From Polytrichum commune (taxonomy: Eukaryota > Streptophyta > Polytrichopsida > Polytrichales > Polytrichaceae), in NCBI GenBank assembly GCA_950295325.1, contig OX485803.1, positions 37,463,554 to 37,527,553 on the forward strand: DNA of 64,000 bases. Reading direction: 5' to 3'. Position 1 is the stretch's first letter; every line of letters starts with the position of its first letter. Both the position numbers and the translations under genes were made by a program. Positions 1-10,881 of the stretch are shown piece by piece. The notes under the pieces were generated by a model. That model was not told the DNA's origin. It ran no database searches and saw only the letters and a program-made list of their open reading frames with translations.

Positions 1-1470
1 CACCCCCTATGAGTAGCTAGAGCCACTAATGTATGCATAGTGTTCCATTTAACAACTGGTACAAGAGTTTCTTCAAAATCCTCCCCTTCTTTTTGTTGGA
101 ATCCTCTAGTTACGAGTCGGGCCTTCAATTTTGCAATATTACATGTGTGATCCTTCTTCACTTTATACATCCATTTAGTCATAATAGGAGTACATCCTAG
201 AGGCAAGGGAACTAAATCCCATGTATGATTGTCATAAATTGATTGCATTTCCTGGTCCATAGTTGTTGCCACCTTGGATAAACAATAGCCTCAAGAAAGT
301 TTTGAGGTTCAGGAACTGAATCAAATGAGATAAGAACATTAGAACATATCTTCGGGGAAGACAGAAGGGCTAATGAAACCAAAAAATTGGAAGATGGAGC
401 AATTGTAATTGCCCCCACCTCATAATCTGCAAGTCGAGGAGGTGGGATACTAACATGTCCACTTCTGGTTCTAAGGCTAGAAATTGATCCTAGGTTTGAT
501 GATAAGTTTGTTGATCGAGGCCTTCTGTAATAAGTATGAAAAATAGGGAAGCAAGGAGGAGGAGTGTCTTCTTGATAAATGGAAATCCAAACGTGAAGTT
601 GAATGTTTGGAATAGATTGATATACAAAGCCTTCAGGATGAGATAAATCTCATGATTCTTAGACCTGTTCACTTTACTTAGATGCGTGAGGTGGAAAGTG
701 AGAATTTGAATTCGCGGTTGGGTCATCTACTAGGTTGTCATTAAGCTGAGTGAAAATCAAGGGATTTGATGAAGGTTCATGGGGTTTTGGAAGGTAATTC
801 CCAGGCCATGCGACTGTCTCCAAGTGAAGTTCATGATTTGAAGTGATTATGGACAGAGCAAAATGAAAGCACATCTCATCAAAATGAACATCCTTGGAAG
901 TCCATGTACATTTGGTCATGGGGTTGTAAACCCGATATCCCTTAGTGTTTTCATCGTAACCAAGCAATACACATTTAATTGCTTTGTCATCCCATTCCTT
1001 GCAGGTATTAGCTGTCACAAGAGTGTACACTAAAACAACCAAAGATTCTGAGGTGATCTACACTCGGAATACATCGGAAAAGTCGTTTAAATGGTGTGGT
1101 GCCCTTATTTGCACAAGTAGAAGAGCGATTAAACAAATAAACAGTTGCTTTATTGCTTCAGTCCAAAGTGCAACAAGAAGATGTCATCCAATAACCAATG
1201 ATCTAGCATCTTCAAGAACAGTTTTTTTTTTTTTTTTTCTCTCTCAGCCACACCATTTTGGTGTGGTGTGTGAGGCTGAAATTTTTGGTGAATCATGCCA
1301 TTTTCATGCATGAATTCAGCAAGTGACTTTGAGATATATTCCCCACCCCCATTAGATCTCAGCATTTTGATTTGTTTTCCGAATTGTAGTTTTATTATTT
1401 TGTTTGTGAAATATTCTAAACTTGGACAAGGTTTCACTTTTCCTTTTGAGAAAAAACACCCTGGCCCACC
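1..1470 (-). mobile_element. Ty1/copia retrotransposon, decayed internal region
   Basis: Read on the minus strand, the order is integrase, linker, reverse transcriptase, as in copia pol. The integrase core lies at about 1437-1150, with the motifs GGGEY and HTPHQNGVAER. The integrase/RT connection at 1042-674 contains KCVLLGYDENTKGYRVYNP. The RT start lies at about 418-1, with TWDLVPLP, KWMYKVKKD and KARLVTRGFQQKEG. The frame changes between these blocks (for example near 270-290) and stops intervene, so the element is not functional. The usual LRSD of the integrase reads LRSN, which removes the second catalytic Asp of the DDE triad. The copy runs off the window at base 1, and its upstream side meets a dispersed repeat at about 1450. 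No LTR is visible. Confidence 0.9.
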
Positions 1471-1775
1471 TTCGCCTAGGATATGAAACGAGTGATTAGT
1501 ACAAGATGGTTAGGCACATGCAAATCGAAGCTGTAGCCACTCTCCTCATTATCTTGGAGCTCATGTGATGTCATAATCATTACCAAAGTGAAGATTCTTG
1601 TAGTCATTAAAAGGTCACATAGCCCCACCATAATTAAGTTGACTATTAAGCCTAGAATAGTTATCATATTTTGGACACATAGTCCCTTATCTTTTAAAAA
1701 CATGTCATTTTGGTGTCCGTTCTTGGACCCACACCTGCCACTCAAATATAGGTGTCCAATCAAGACGTACCTTTC
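1450..1775 (-). repeat. Dispersed repeat family A, copy 1
   Basis: This stretch is similar, in reverse complement, to 28338-28700, 30900-31235 and 52135-52500. Shared landmarks include a short block around 'tttcatatccta' followed by 'gtggg', a block resembling 'gacatgtgtttaaa', and 'cacctatatttgagtg'. It lies directly against the copia integrase fragment and seems to break it. No coding potential or terminal repeat is evident. Confidence 0.6.
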
Positions 1776-2132
1776 ATCATTGGTTCTACATCTACCAGAA
1801 ATTATGACCAATCATAGACATTTCACACCATGCATGGTTCCAATGCAAATATCATTGGTTCTACATCTACCAGAAACCAAATTTTTATTTCATTTTTAAA
1901 GTCTACCACTGAGTTAAGTATATCTAGCACCATATTAAGCCCCCAAGATGAATTCTGCAGACTGACAACTGTACCTGGAAAATGAACAAGACTCCTGCAG
2001 ATGAGTTTTAGATGTCAATGGTTAAACAATTTTGAGTGCACTACGTCAAGATTGAAACCGCAAAATTGGTGAGAGGCTCTATCAACAACTCCTTGCCTCA
2101 AGCGAATTCCTGTGTCAAATTAGTACCTTGTC

Positions 2133-5100
2133 TTACAGTTCACCCCAATCAGAGCTTGATTTAGACTTGGAGGTGGCTTTAGAAGGTTTTGTAGGCAGAT
2201 TCCCACCATTCCACCAAGTTCTAAATCCCTTGGCTGCTTTTTCCACTTGCTGTGATGCAATATTCCATGCTTTCTGAGTCTGTGCTCCGACTTGATTTCC
2301 CAGCTTTCCAAGAGAGTCTCGCCAGACACTTTTCACAGCTCCTTGTTTCACCTGCACATTTGATTGTCAATCACCAAAACTACCCTATTTACTAGACATG
2401 AATAACAGTCATACTGATCTTCACACATTTGAGAGTTTAAAGTTATCCTCTAACTCAGCATGACTTTGGTCGGGAGTTCGTTATTTTGCACATAAAACCT
2501 TGCATGGTCAGTAACTTTTTCGTGCATCCTTGGAGGTCATGTGCAGGTTTGAACTAAGACACTCAATATCGGTTGATTGAGGTCAAACCCACTTTGGCAT
2601 GCTAGGAGCTGCCACAATGAATCTGGCCCTCAATGGACCAAAATAGGTTGCTCTTCATTGAAATTCAAACATCACCTTCGAGCATGCACCACAAGTGGAA
2701 AGAAATACTATTCAAACAACGAAATGAAAGTTATAGGTGACCAACTCCCAAGGAAAAGTCCCATTGAGTCCAAGGATAAACTCTGATGTGCAAGAAACTG
2801 CTAAGTTCAATCATTCACATTCTAGAGAGAGGATGGATCAATGTGCCCAAAAGAGAGATGCAGAAGACTCCGTGTCTTTCAAATTCACATTAGGAAGTTT
2901 GATGCACGTACAAATCTATTCTTCTCCAGAGTGGACTCCTCATCATCCTCGTCCTCATCCTCGTCCTCATCCTCATCCACATTGCTACTGCCGTCCATTA
3001 ACCGAGGGTCACGCATCAAATCCTCCCTTGAATACATCTTCATTCCAGGTGCTCCTGGCATATCCTGCAGAAAAAAGATCTTTATTAGTTGTACTGTAAC
3101 AGGAGGGACCAAGGTATGAGTGGGTTTATATTAGGGTCCAGGTTCAAGAAACTTGGGGCACAAAACACCCTTAATGGACCTTACTTTTGGACTCAAGATT
3201 GGACCCAAGCTTGAAGATTGGTTTCTCAAACTAGGAGTATTTTTTTGAGTGGGGATCGCCAATATTCAGCAAAAAAGATGGTGCCACATAAGCAAATACT
3301 TCAATTTTCCATACCTTGAACCTGGACCCTAGTGTAAACTCCTTGGATCCAAAGTTATGCTCTCCACCAATAGGATCGCTCGAGTTTGGAGTTTCTTTGG
3401 TCTTGGACCCTAGTCTAAACCCACCCTAGGTTTCCATCATCAGTAGGACTTCAAATCATTGCCAAAAATTAAAAAGTCATGATGGTCATGTACTTACACT
3501 CATGGAGCGCATGAGCTTCTCCATCTCGGCATCTTTGCTTGGCTTTGGTGTGAAAGATTCCCCTGGCTCTCTGCTCTGTACATTCAAATAATTCATGAGA
3601 AAGAAGAGGTGAAACTTGGCATTAATTACATAGACAGTTGATCATGTTTGAAGATGTAAGATTGTAGTTGTCAATACACATTTAAGGTCCTGAACGTTTC
3701 CCATATTGTTCAGCAATATGCAAACTCAATAAATCCATGCTTTTCTGGCAAAATCATGTATTACAAGAGACAATGAAAATGAGAAGAAACAACCGAAGCT
3801 TTTTACACAAATAATCTTTGTTCTACCTTGGGCACACGTGGTGGTTTGCCAACACAAGCTTTGCTAAGCTCTTTACACAACAATTTTGTCACACCAGCTC
3901 TTGTTGCCCCCTCTTTGTAAAGGTATTCTGCAACATCCGTGTCGTAATCTCCCATAACCTGCCCCACAAATCCCAAAAGTGTTACAGACTAAGGTTCAAA
4001 CTAGAAGTCAGACAGGTGTACTTATGGATTATAAACCAAGACATGTAGAACTTAAGTTCAAGTTTAAATGTGCAGATGACTATAGGGAATAATTACCAAT
4101 GTTGAACGTAGTGAAATCAGCAGCCGTATAGTGAGCAATGGTTTGTCAATTCACATATTACAAAAGACCCACAAAGACCTACTCAATAATGCAAGACATA
4201 ATTCCACTTTGAATGTTGTCTACCATCCCTATACACTCCACATATTGCTCTGAAGAATAAACCACCTACGTTAACACTACCCTCTGTGCATGTCAGTTTT
4301 GTACATATTAGATTCTACCCATGAATACCTAAATTTCTATGTGCTGTGTGTCATGTTGTCATTAGTTAAGACTTGTTATAAATCCTAGCTAATTGACTTT
4401 GTCCATTAGGGTAAAAAGAAAATGTCAAAGTATTAACAGGAGGTCCACACCTCTTGGCAAGTTCGCTCTATAGTTTTGCACTCCGTCTTGCAAACCCCCT
4501 CCACTGGCTGCTCTACCAGCTTCAAAAAAAGACGCCCAAGACACCAACATCCATACGTCAGTTGAGAGTGGTCAATCTCCGGAATGTGGTCCGACAGAAA
4601 ATAGGTGATGAAACATCCCACACTAGCAAATAACCTTGAACAATATGCAATTGAAGGAAACTCTGATGATTGTGCCAAGCCCAACAACCTAATACCTGTG
4701 ACTTCCTGTCCAAAAAATAACAAGAAAAACCTCAAAATGCTGCACCTAGTACAGGGGATCTTTCATATATCAAGGTAATTCGAGACAGGGCTGTTTGAGA
4801 TGGACCTACCTGAAGCTTGTCACCTTTCTCTACAATGTCAAGCTTTAAAATCCAATCACTTTCCTCTTTCTTCATGTTGCAGATGTTCTCTGCCACATCT
4901 ATAATTTGAAGTTCTGTGAGCTGCACCCGAAAAAGTATAGGTCAATGTCTTCTCAATGCAAATATCATTCTCATCCCTGAGTATCTCAAACGCTCTTGCA
5001 AGGGGAGCATGCAGATATCTACTAACAATCATTGTGACAATTTCTAAGTCCGTGGTTTGTTTTCCTGCATGACAAGGAGTACAAGTATGCAATCTCCTAA

Positions 5101-5600
5101 ATAAATTTCTACTCAAAAATTGACATGATTCTACAGAGGTAATTGTAGCACTCCTGGAAATGCAGACTAACATGAAGACGCATATAATAACAACTAGTTG
5201 ATGACACAAAAAAGAATAACAAATTTGAGTTAACAATGGCAAGTAAAGCTCAAAGAGCAAATCATAATGGACAAATCTAAAGCCTCAATCTCCTGACAAC
5301 GTGTAATTGTGGGGAGATGTTCAAAACTGACAAAACTCGACCAGAGTGAGTGATTAGAGGGAAAAGATTACAGGTGAAAGAGGTAAAAACCTTTTTGGGA
5401 GCAGATTTTTCTCGCTTCTCCTTGACTTGTCGCACTAATTGCTTGGCAATCGCCTCACACACACTGCACTTGATAAAAGGCACATCTTCCTTTCTGGCAG
5501 TTGCCACAGTCTTTTTCTCAACTTTTGCTTCTCCCAAGCTGTAGAAACAGAAGCCTGATACAAGCAGCAATGCAATCAAAATCTGCTGACGAAAAGCCAT
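2133..5600 (-). CDS. Canopy-like saposin-fold protein (DUF3456), ER/secreted
   Basis: Seven exons on the minus strand: 5600-5391, 4920-4810, 4519-4451, 3958-3827, 3575-3498, 3064-2912 and 2351-2133 (stop TAA 2135-2133). All introns are GT-AG and phase 0, giving 323 aa. The ATG at 5600 opens a signal peptide (hydrophobic about residues 6-19, likely cut near GEA). The core has the conserved KCSVCEAIAKQL, AENICNMKKEE, DIVEKGDKLQLVEQ and CKTECKTIE blocks, with eight Cys (45, 48, 84, 117, 121, 128, 158, 165) as in saposin-like canopy/MIR-interacting proteins. Next come PGAPGMKMYSRED, an acidic Asp/Glu run (about residues 229-245) and a basic tail ending DWGEL. Family members are ER-resident folding helpers; the plant proteins are little characterised. 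The final -EL might act as a weak ER retrieval signal, but this is a guess. An in-frame TTG upstream of the ATG was ignored. The last exon could be missed, but its phase and its homology to the family tail support it. Confidence 0.9.
3119..3424. mobile_element. MITE-like element in intron 5 of the canopy-like gene
   Basis: The ends are inverted repeats: the left begins 'gtgggtttatattagggtcc' and the right is the reverse complement of 'gtgggtttagactagggtcc' (2 mismatches in 20). There is no open frame inside. The target duplication is unclear. It sits wholly inside the intron between exons 3575-3498 and 3064-2912, away from both splice sites. Confidence 0.65.
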
Positions 5601-6560
5601 AGCTGCTTGATCAACTGCTTCCAAAGATACTCAAAGAGCCAAATTCTTCTCCAAAAGTCTTCACAACCAGCATTTCTCTTGTTCTATAAATTTATCAACA
5701 GTCCGCCCACATATCCACACTCTTTTCCTTCACCTGTTTTGGAAGGATCATCAAAGCACCAAACTTAGTTAATCTCCGAATATAGCCCAAACTTAATATT
5801 CAGCAAAATAACAATAGTCTGCAATGACAAAAATTAGGTCATGATCAAAGAGGAACGTGGAGCAATTCCAATGAATGAAAAGAAATGAAATTGATTATAA
5901 AGTCCGGGAAGAGATCATCCGGGGACTAGAATTACATCAAGATAGGGTCAGAAAGGCTAATTCCCTATAGTATGACGGAGTCCAGTTGGCCTCCACGAGA
6001 TAATGTCTACAATCAACGTAATGAGGCATAGGGATGGAGACTTATCTCTAATGGAGTTGTAGAGAGGATACTTCAACACAAATTATGCCTCACTTCAACT
6101 ACATTGTTAGACCAAAAGTAACATGATCTGTTGTTATCTCTTAGGATTAGAACTGGGATAAGTTCAATGGCCAGTCTATAACTCGAGGTGCGGTAACCAG
6201 CAATGATTTTGCATTGAGGTGGTAACAATGGTCCCTTCAAGTACACTTCGCATTCGTCACATTCATAATTGATCCAATGCAATACTCGAATGATTCCAGA
6301 TGGTGCAGGGTTTGATGATGACTCCAGACGCAAGAGGATCTGACTTTACAAAAAAACAATTCAGATGCTCAACAGACCTTACTTAGTTGATTTTAAGTAG
6401 ATATGTGATTGAGATTTGCAAGCTTACCACACGTAGGAAGAAAGCTGCGAGGAGGATGGATTGTTGTTCTTCGTCTTCTCTGTTTCCGGAGGTAAACACG
6501 GAAAGGAACCCAAAACCCTAGACATGAAGTCTAGTCCAGTGTGTGATGATACCAATAAAT
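5601..6560. other. 5' flank of the canopy-like gene
   Basis: Upstream (minus-strand sense) of the start codon at 5600. It should hold the promoter and 5' UTR, but I cannot place a TATA box or transcription start with confidence. No coding homology seen. Confidence 0.3.
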
Positions 6561-6589
6561 TTCATACCCGATCATAATTTCTATATTCA

Positions 6590-6862
6590 GTGTCCCCGTG
6601 TATCGGAACGCGATACCTGCCTTGCTACGTCCCCGTTAACCCCCGTATCGGCACGTGATGCCCGCTTAGATATATCCTCGTCAACCTGTGCATCGGAACG
6701 AGATCCCCGCCTTCAAAAGATATCGCGGCTTTCCAGTGAAACAGTGTAATACCCGCCATGTTGTCTGTGTTGCCTTTGGGGATACCCGCCATGTTGACTG
6801 TGTTGCCTTTGCGATACCCGCCATGTTGTTTGTGTTGCTTCTGCGATACCCGCCATTTTGGA
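6590..6862. repeat. Two adjacent short tandem arrays, CpG-rich
   Basis: At about 6595-6728 there are three diverged units of about 46 bp built around 'cccgtatcgg', 'cgatacctgcc' and 'cgtcaac'. Directly after, at about 6746-6862, come three and a half units of about 32 bp, each with 'gatacccgccatgttg' followed by 'tgtgttgcctttg'. Base composition is far more GC/CpG-rich than the surrounding DNA. Confidence 0.75.
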
Positions 6863-7329
6863 TATTTTTATTGTATCCTAAAAAATAGTTGTTGCTACTG
6901 ATTTTAAGATCACATACATACAGTAGGAATTTTTAGTCATTTTTATGATTTCTTTATAATTAATTTAGATTCATTAACCATCTAGATATTTTGATAAGTA
7001 TATGCAATAAAATTATAGTCCATAATTTTAAGATTATATTAAGAACCTATGCACACTTTGAGGTAAGAAAAAGAGTCCATAGAAAATTGATCATCTTTAA
7101 TAAAAATAATATGGATTTACTACATATAATAATGTATAAACAAAGGGAGAATTTATTTCATTTTTTACTTTAATATTTTTTTGAGCAACCATCTTTCTAT
7201 ATTGGAATGAGATCGTCATCATTAACAAAAAAAAGTTTTATGAGGAACACAACGATACCTACTGTGACCATCCTGGTGCCTTCTTTTTGGATGAACTTGC
7301 CTCCAAGAGTCATTTATAAGCCCAAAGCA

Positions 7330-7610
7330 GGTCTCTTAGGATGTTAAGGGGTTGTTTACACCAAAGACCATGTGGTCGTCCCAACGCCTTGTAAAATTCG
7401 TGATTGAATCTTGAACGCGTCATTGGACTGCTTTGGTTTACACCAAGGAAAAGAATATCAAAGTGATCATGGAGTTTGAGGTCCCCAGAAGACATATTTT
7501 AAGGCCTACATTATCTATTGGCATGATCCAACGGGTTTTGCGTGGGAGAGGCAAAAGAGGTGCTCTAGCTAGAAAATAAAGACAAGGGCCCACGACAAAG
7601 AAATAATGTT
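7330..7610. repeat. Dispersed repeat family B, copy 1
   Basis: Colinear with 53095-53390. Shared blocks include 'gtttacaccaaggaaa', 'gaggtccccagaagac' (cf. 'gaggtctccaaaagac'), 'ggcatgatccaac' and 'gagaggcaaaagaggtg'. There is no coding potential. The block may be part of a larger transposon whose ends I cannot see. Confidence 0.65.
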
Positions 7611-8388
7611 ATAATAAATGTTGAATGAATTCTTTTTGGGAAAGTGTAGGCAAGTACATACAAAAGAAGACAAAAAAAATAGTCAAACTTAATTTTTTTG
7701 GCAGAATTTTAAAAGAATCACCACATTCAATTTTGGTGCACGGTCACTCCTCTTGGTCCACGTCACAATCTAGAGAGTTCTATGCAAAATTTGGTACATT
7801 TCCTATCTTTTATAAAGAGGTTCGGAGTTTTTTTCTTTTTACTTGGAAGTTACCCAAAGCCATTTTTTCTCAGTTAAATTATGAGATTTACCTATACCAT
7901 TCAGTAATTTTCATGTATCCTATTTTTTACTTTGGAATATTCCCACAATTATGTATAGTAAGTCGGATTTTTTGCTGTATTTTTATTTTATAAAAGAAAA
8001 TTGGTGGTATGCTTTTAAGGGGGTGAATTTGTGTTGAAAGAAATCCCAAGTATCCATGGAAGGAGTTGAACCTTGCCAAGCCCCCACCATCTTGGGGCCA
8101 ACGATGTAGCCTTTGAAAAATGTATGGATCCAAAGAGGGTGCATACATTTTTTAGAGGCTAGTTAATACAACAATAAATGCAACCTTCAAACTAATCGAC
8201 ATCCTCATAATTGGAAAACATAACTGAAGTTATTGTACAAGAAGCGTCACTTGCAGAAGACATATAATGTGAAGGATTAGCATATAGGAACCAATACTTA
8301 GTTCCATTTTTCCACATAGCTTCCAAATTTTTGCTTCCAACCCTCCGGGCCTTGAATCACTCACAATCGACACCCAAATTTGATCCTC

Positions 8389-8422
8389 TCTCTCTCTCTC
8401 TCTCTCTCTCTCCCCCCCCCCC
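8389..8422. repeat. (TC)n microsatellite followed by poly-C
   Basis: About eleven TC units run into a run of C residues. Confidence 0.9.
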
Positions 8423-9329
8423 TCAAATTATGTTGATTAATGATCTTAGAATGGTTAACAAATTCTAAACGCATAGTTAAATCTCTTTTGAACACATGTC
8501 TTTCTCATGTATGTTGAATCCACCATTGATTAAGATTAGTAATTGAATTACACTCCGATGCCCAAGGCCCGAAAGAAAGAAAAAGAACGACATCCATTAA
8601 CCATCCTTATTCCATTTCCAGATGGAAATGTAAGTGGGGGGTAATGCCTATTCTTCAATAGGTGGACATGTTTTTTTAAAGAATAGATTGGTTTGGGCCC
8701 AATTACCTCAAGTCCAAACCACATGACCAGACGTTTTCCAAAAATGATAGTTTGGCATTGATGAGTTTAAGGTTTGGTTTTAAGTTTGAAAACCCTATAT
8801 GGCAACATGACAAATAACATGGCAAAAGAACAACACTATAAAACTTCTAGGGACTAGTGCCCATAAATCCTAGGATTGGAGAAAATGAATAAAGCTCCAT
8901 CCCCACATGGCTTTACCAAAGAACTAAAGTCTTTCCTAAAATCCAGGGAAAGCTCTCTTGGTTAAAGTGGAGACACCCAACTATTCTGGTGCACCTTCAA
9001 AAACTTGCTCTTGAGATTTTCAAGTACGTTTTTAATTGAGTGGCTACATGCTCATTGTTTTATCTACCAAGCAATGACATGTTGGATAGTTTTTGTCCCA
9101 TCCATTAGTCCTTTACCACTCATCCATCTTATCATTGGTTTTTGTACATAGAACTCCTCGTGCTCATAGCTAAGACTAAAAGCAACCAATCACAAGGGTT
9201 GGAGTCAACACTTTTAAAGGTCTTGCATCCTTGCCTTATGTTAGCTATCGATGGAGGGACGGTTGCTTGAGGGTTTAAACCCTCACTTTTCAACCATGCC
9301 ACGTCCTTTGTTAACTCGGCTCAGAACTA

Positions 9330-9694
9330 CACTAAATATGATATTTAGTGTCACCAATTCTAATTGTCTTGCTCAATACTAATTGTAAACCGTGGTATGG
9401 TGTCACCAACATTATTTGTCACTCCTTGTAATTTTTTTTTTGTTTGGGGGGGGGGATTAGAGATTTGCAGCGTTGCAATTACGGTCACTTAAATTTGATT
9501 TTTCATCCAAATTTCAATCCTCCATGACAATATTTCATCACAAATTGCTAACAAGAGAAGGTAAGATTGTGGCCAATGGATGAACTCCTCTGTCGTCCAT
9601 GACAAAACTTGTTCAGTTATTCATAAGAAGTGTCGTCCGAAAAGTTACCGTAGGGATATTAAATACCACACGACACTAAATATCACATTTAGTG
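9330..9694. mobile_element. MITE with palindromic terminal repeats (family P), copy 1
   Basis: The left end reads 'cactaaatatgatatttag' and the right end is its reverse complement with one or two changes ('ctaaatatcacatttagtg'). Both ends are flanked by TA (9328-9329 and 9695-9696), the duplication expected for a Tc1/mariner (Stowaway-like) insertion. Each terminal repeat is itself nearly palindromic. The interior is homologous to 50458-50747. No open frame. Confidence 0.8.
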
Positions 9695-10357
9695 TAAATA
9701 ACGTCAATGGTGTGAAGGTCATGTTTTAAGATTGATCTTTCAGGCTAAGCTAAAGTCAAAGTGGGAAGGGAGCATAAATATTGAAGAAGGGAACTTTACT
9801 TTATGTGCCAACAAGATTCCCATGTTGCTAGCGTAAGAAGGCCTTCCTTGTTTTTAGTTGGTGTACTTTGGTCCTTAGGGCCACTTTATTCTTGGGGTCA
9901 GATTGAGAGTTGGCATGAACACTCATAATTTGTTCCAATAGGATTGCTCGGTTTCATCAAATCCGGCCCAAGGGCTTTATACTAGGGGCCGGCCTAAACA
10001 CTCATTCATCCCATGTGGCGTCCTAGGTGGTACAACTTTGGCGCCAAACCATTGGGCTGGCTTGAAGAAATCGGGACAAGCTTTTCCTCGGCCCAAACTC
10101 TTAACATGGGCCGGATTGGGCTCATCCGTTGGATAATGAACATCTCTACCGTCGGCCCATTAAAGGTTAATTTTCTTCATTACACTTCCCCTCAAGAACA
10201 TCGGGACCTAAAATCATGCCTCATCACTTCACACGTGAGAAGGTTGGGCCCGCAAAAGTTGATAAAGTTGGACCGGATTGAGGGCTTAATTGCACATCAA
10301 TCAAGCCAGTGCTTGGGCCGGCCCCAAGCCGTATATAAAAATGGCCCCATGTATTTA

Positions 10358-10881
10358 GGGTCGCTTTACACCTAGAGGATGGGCCAAATCCCCTTGAGGC
10401 CAATTGCATGACATTTCAACTCCTTTTGGGTTGGAGGCCGGCCTCAACTACACATTATAATAAGATCATAATGCGGCCCAATTTCCCCATCTGTAAAGGC
10501 CTTAGGGCGAAGAAGCTAGGCCGATTCAATAAATCTAGCATAATCTAGCATAGAGCCGTTCATATTTCCACATGATCCCATGGATATGGTTCGCTAAAAA
10601 ATAATATTTTATCAAAAAAAGTTTTTTGAAAAAATTGGAATTTGACATTGGCCCCGAGACCAAGAATTGGCCTTCCATTTTGGGTGCACCCAATTCAATG
10701 AGCTCGGGTTGTGTCAGACCATACATTTTTTTTTACTAAAAAATTCATACCACCAAATCGGCCTGGCCTTAGGTGTAAAGGGGTTGAGACCAATTTCAGC
10801 CTTTTGACCAATCACGCGTGAAATTTCAAGCCTCTTACACAACAAATTGGCCCGGCCTCTAGGTTAGGTGTAAAGCGGCCC
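10358..10881. mobile_element. Harbinger/Tourist-like MITE (family H), copy 1
   Basis: A 524-bp element flanked by TTA (10355-10357 and 10882-10884). The TIRs start 'gggtcgctttacacctagag' on the left and, reading inward on the opposite strand, 'gggccgctttacacctaacc' on the right. The TTA duplication and G-rich termini match PIF/Harbinger-type MITEs. It is homologous along its full length to 17010-17541. The interior is non-coding. Confidence 0.88.

Noticed and set aside
2885-3112. Minus-strand reading of the acidic exon continuing to a stop after NFLM
   Set aside because: The frame runs past a GTACGT donor at 2911; splicing there keeps phase 0 with the last exon and gives the family's basic tail, so the bases 2885-2911 are intron.
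2841-3119. Plus-strand poly-Ser open frame
   Set aside because: It is the antisense of the Asp/Glu-coding repeat in exon six of the canopy-like gene.
10013-10409. Open frames on both strands around 10.0-10.4 kb
   Set aside because: They are GC-richer stretches next to and within a Harbinger-type MITE, with no protein resemblance.
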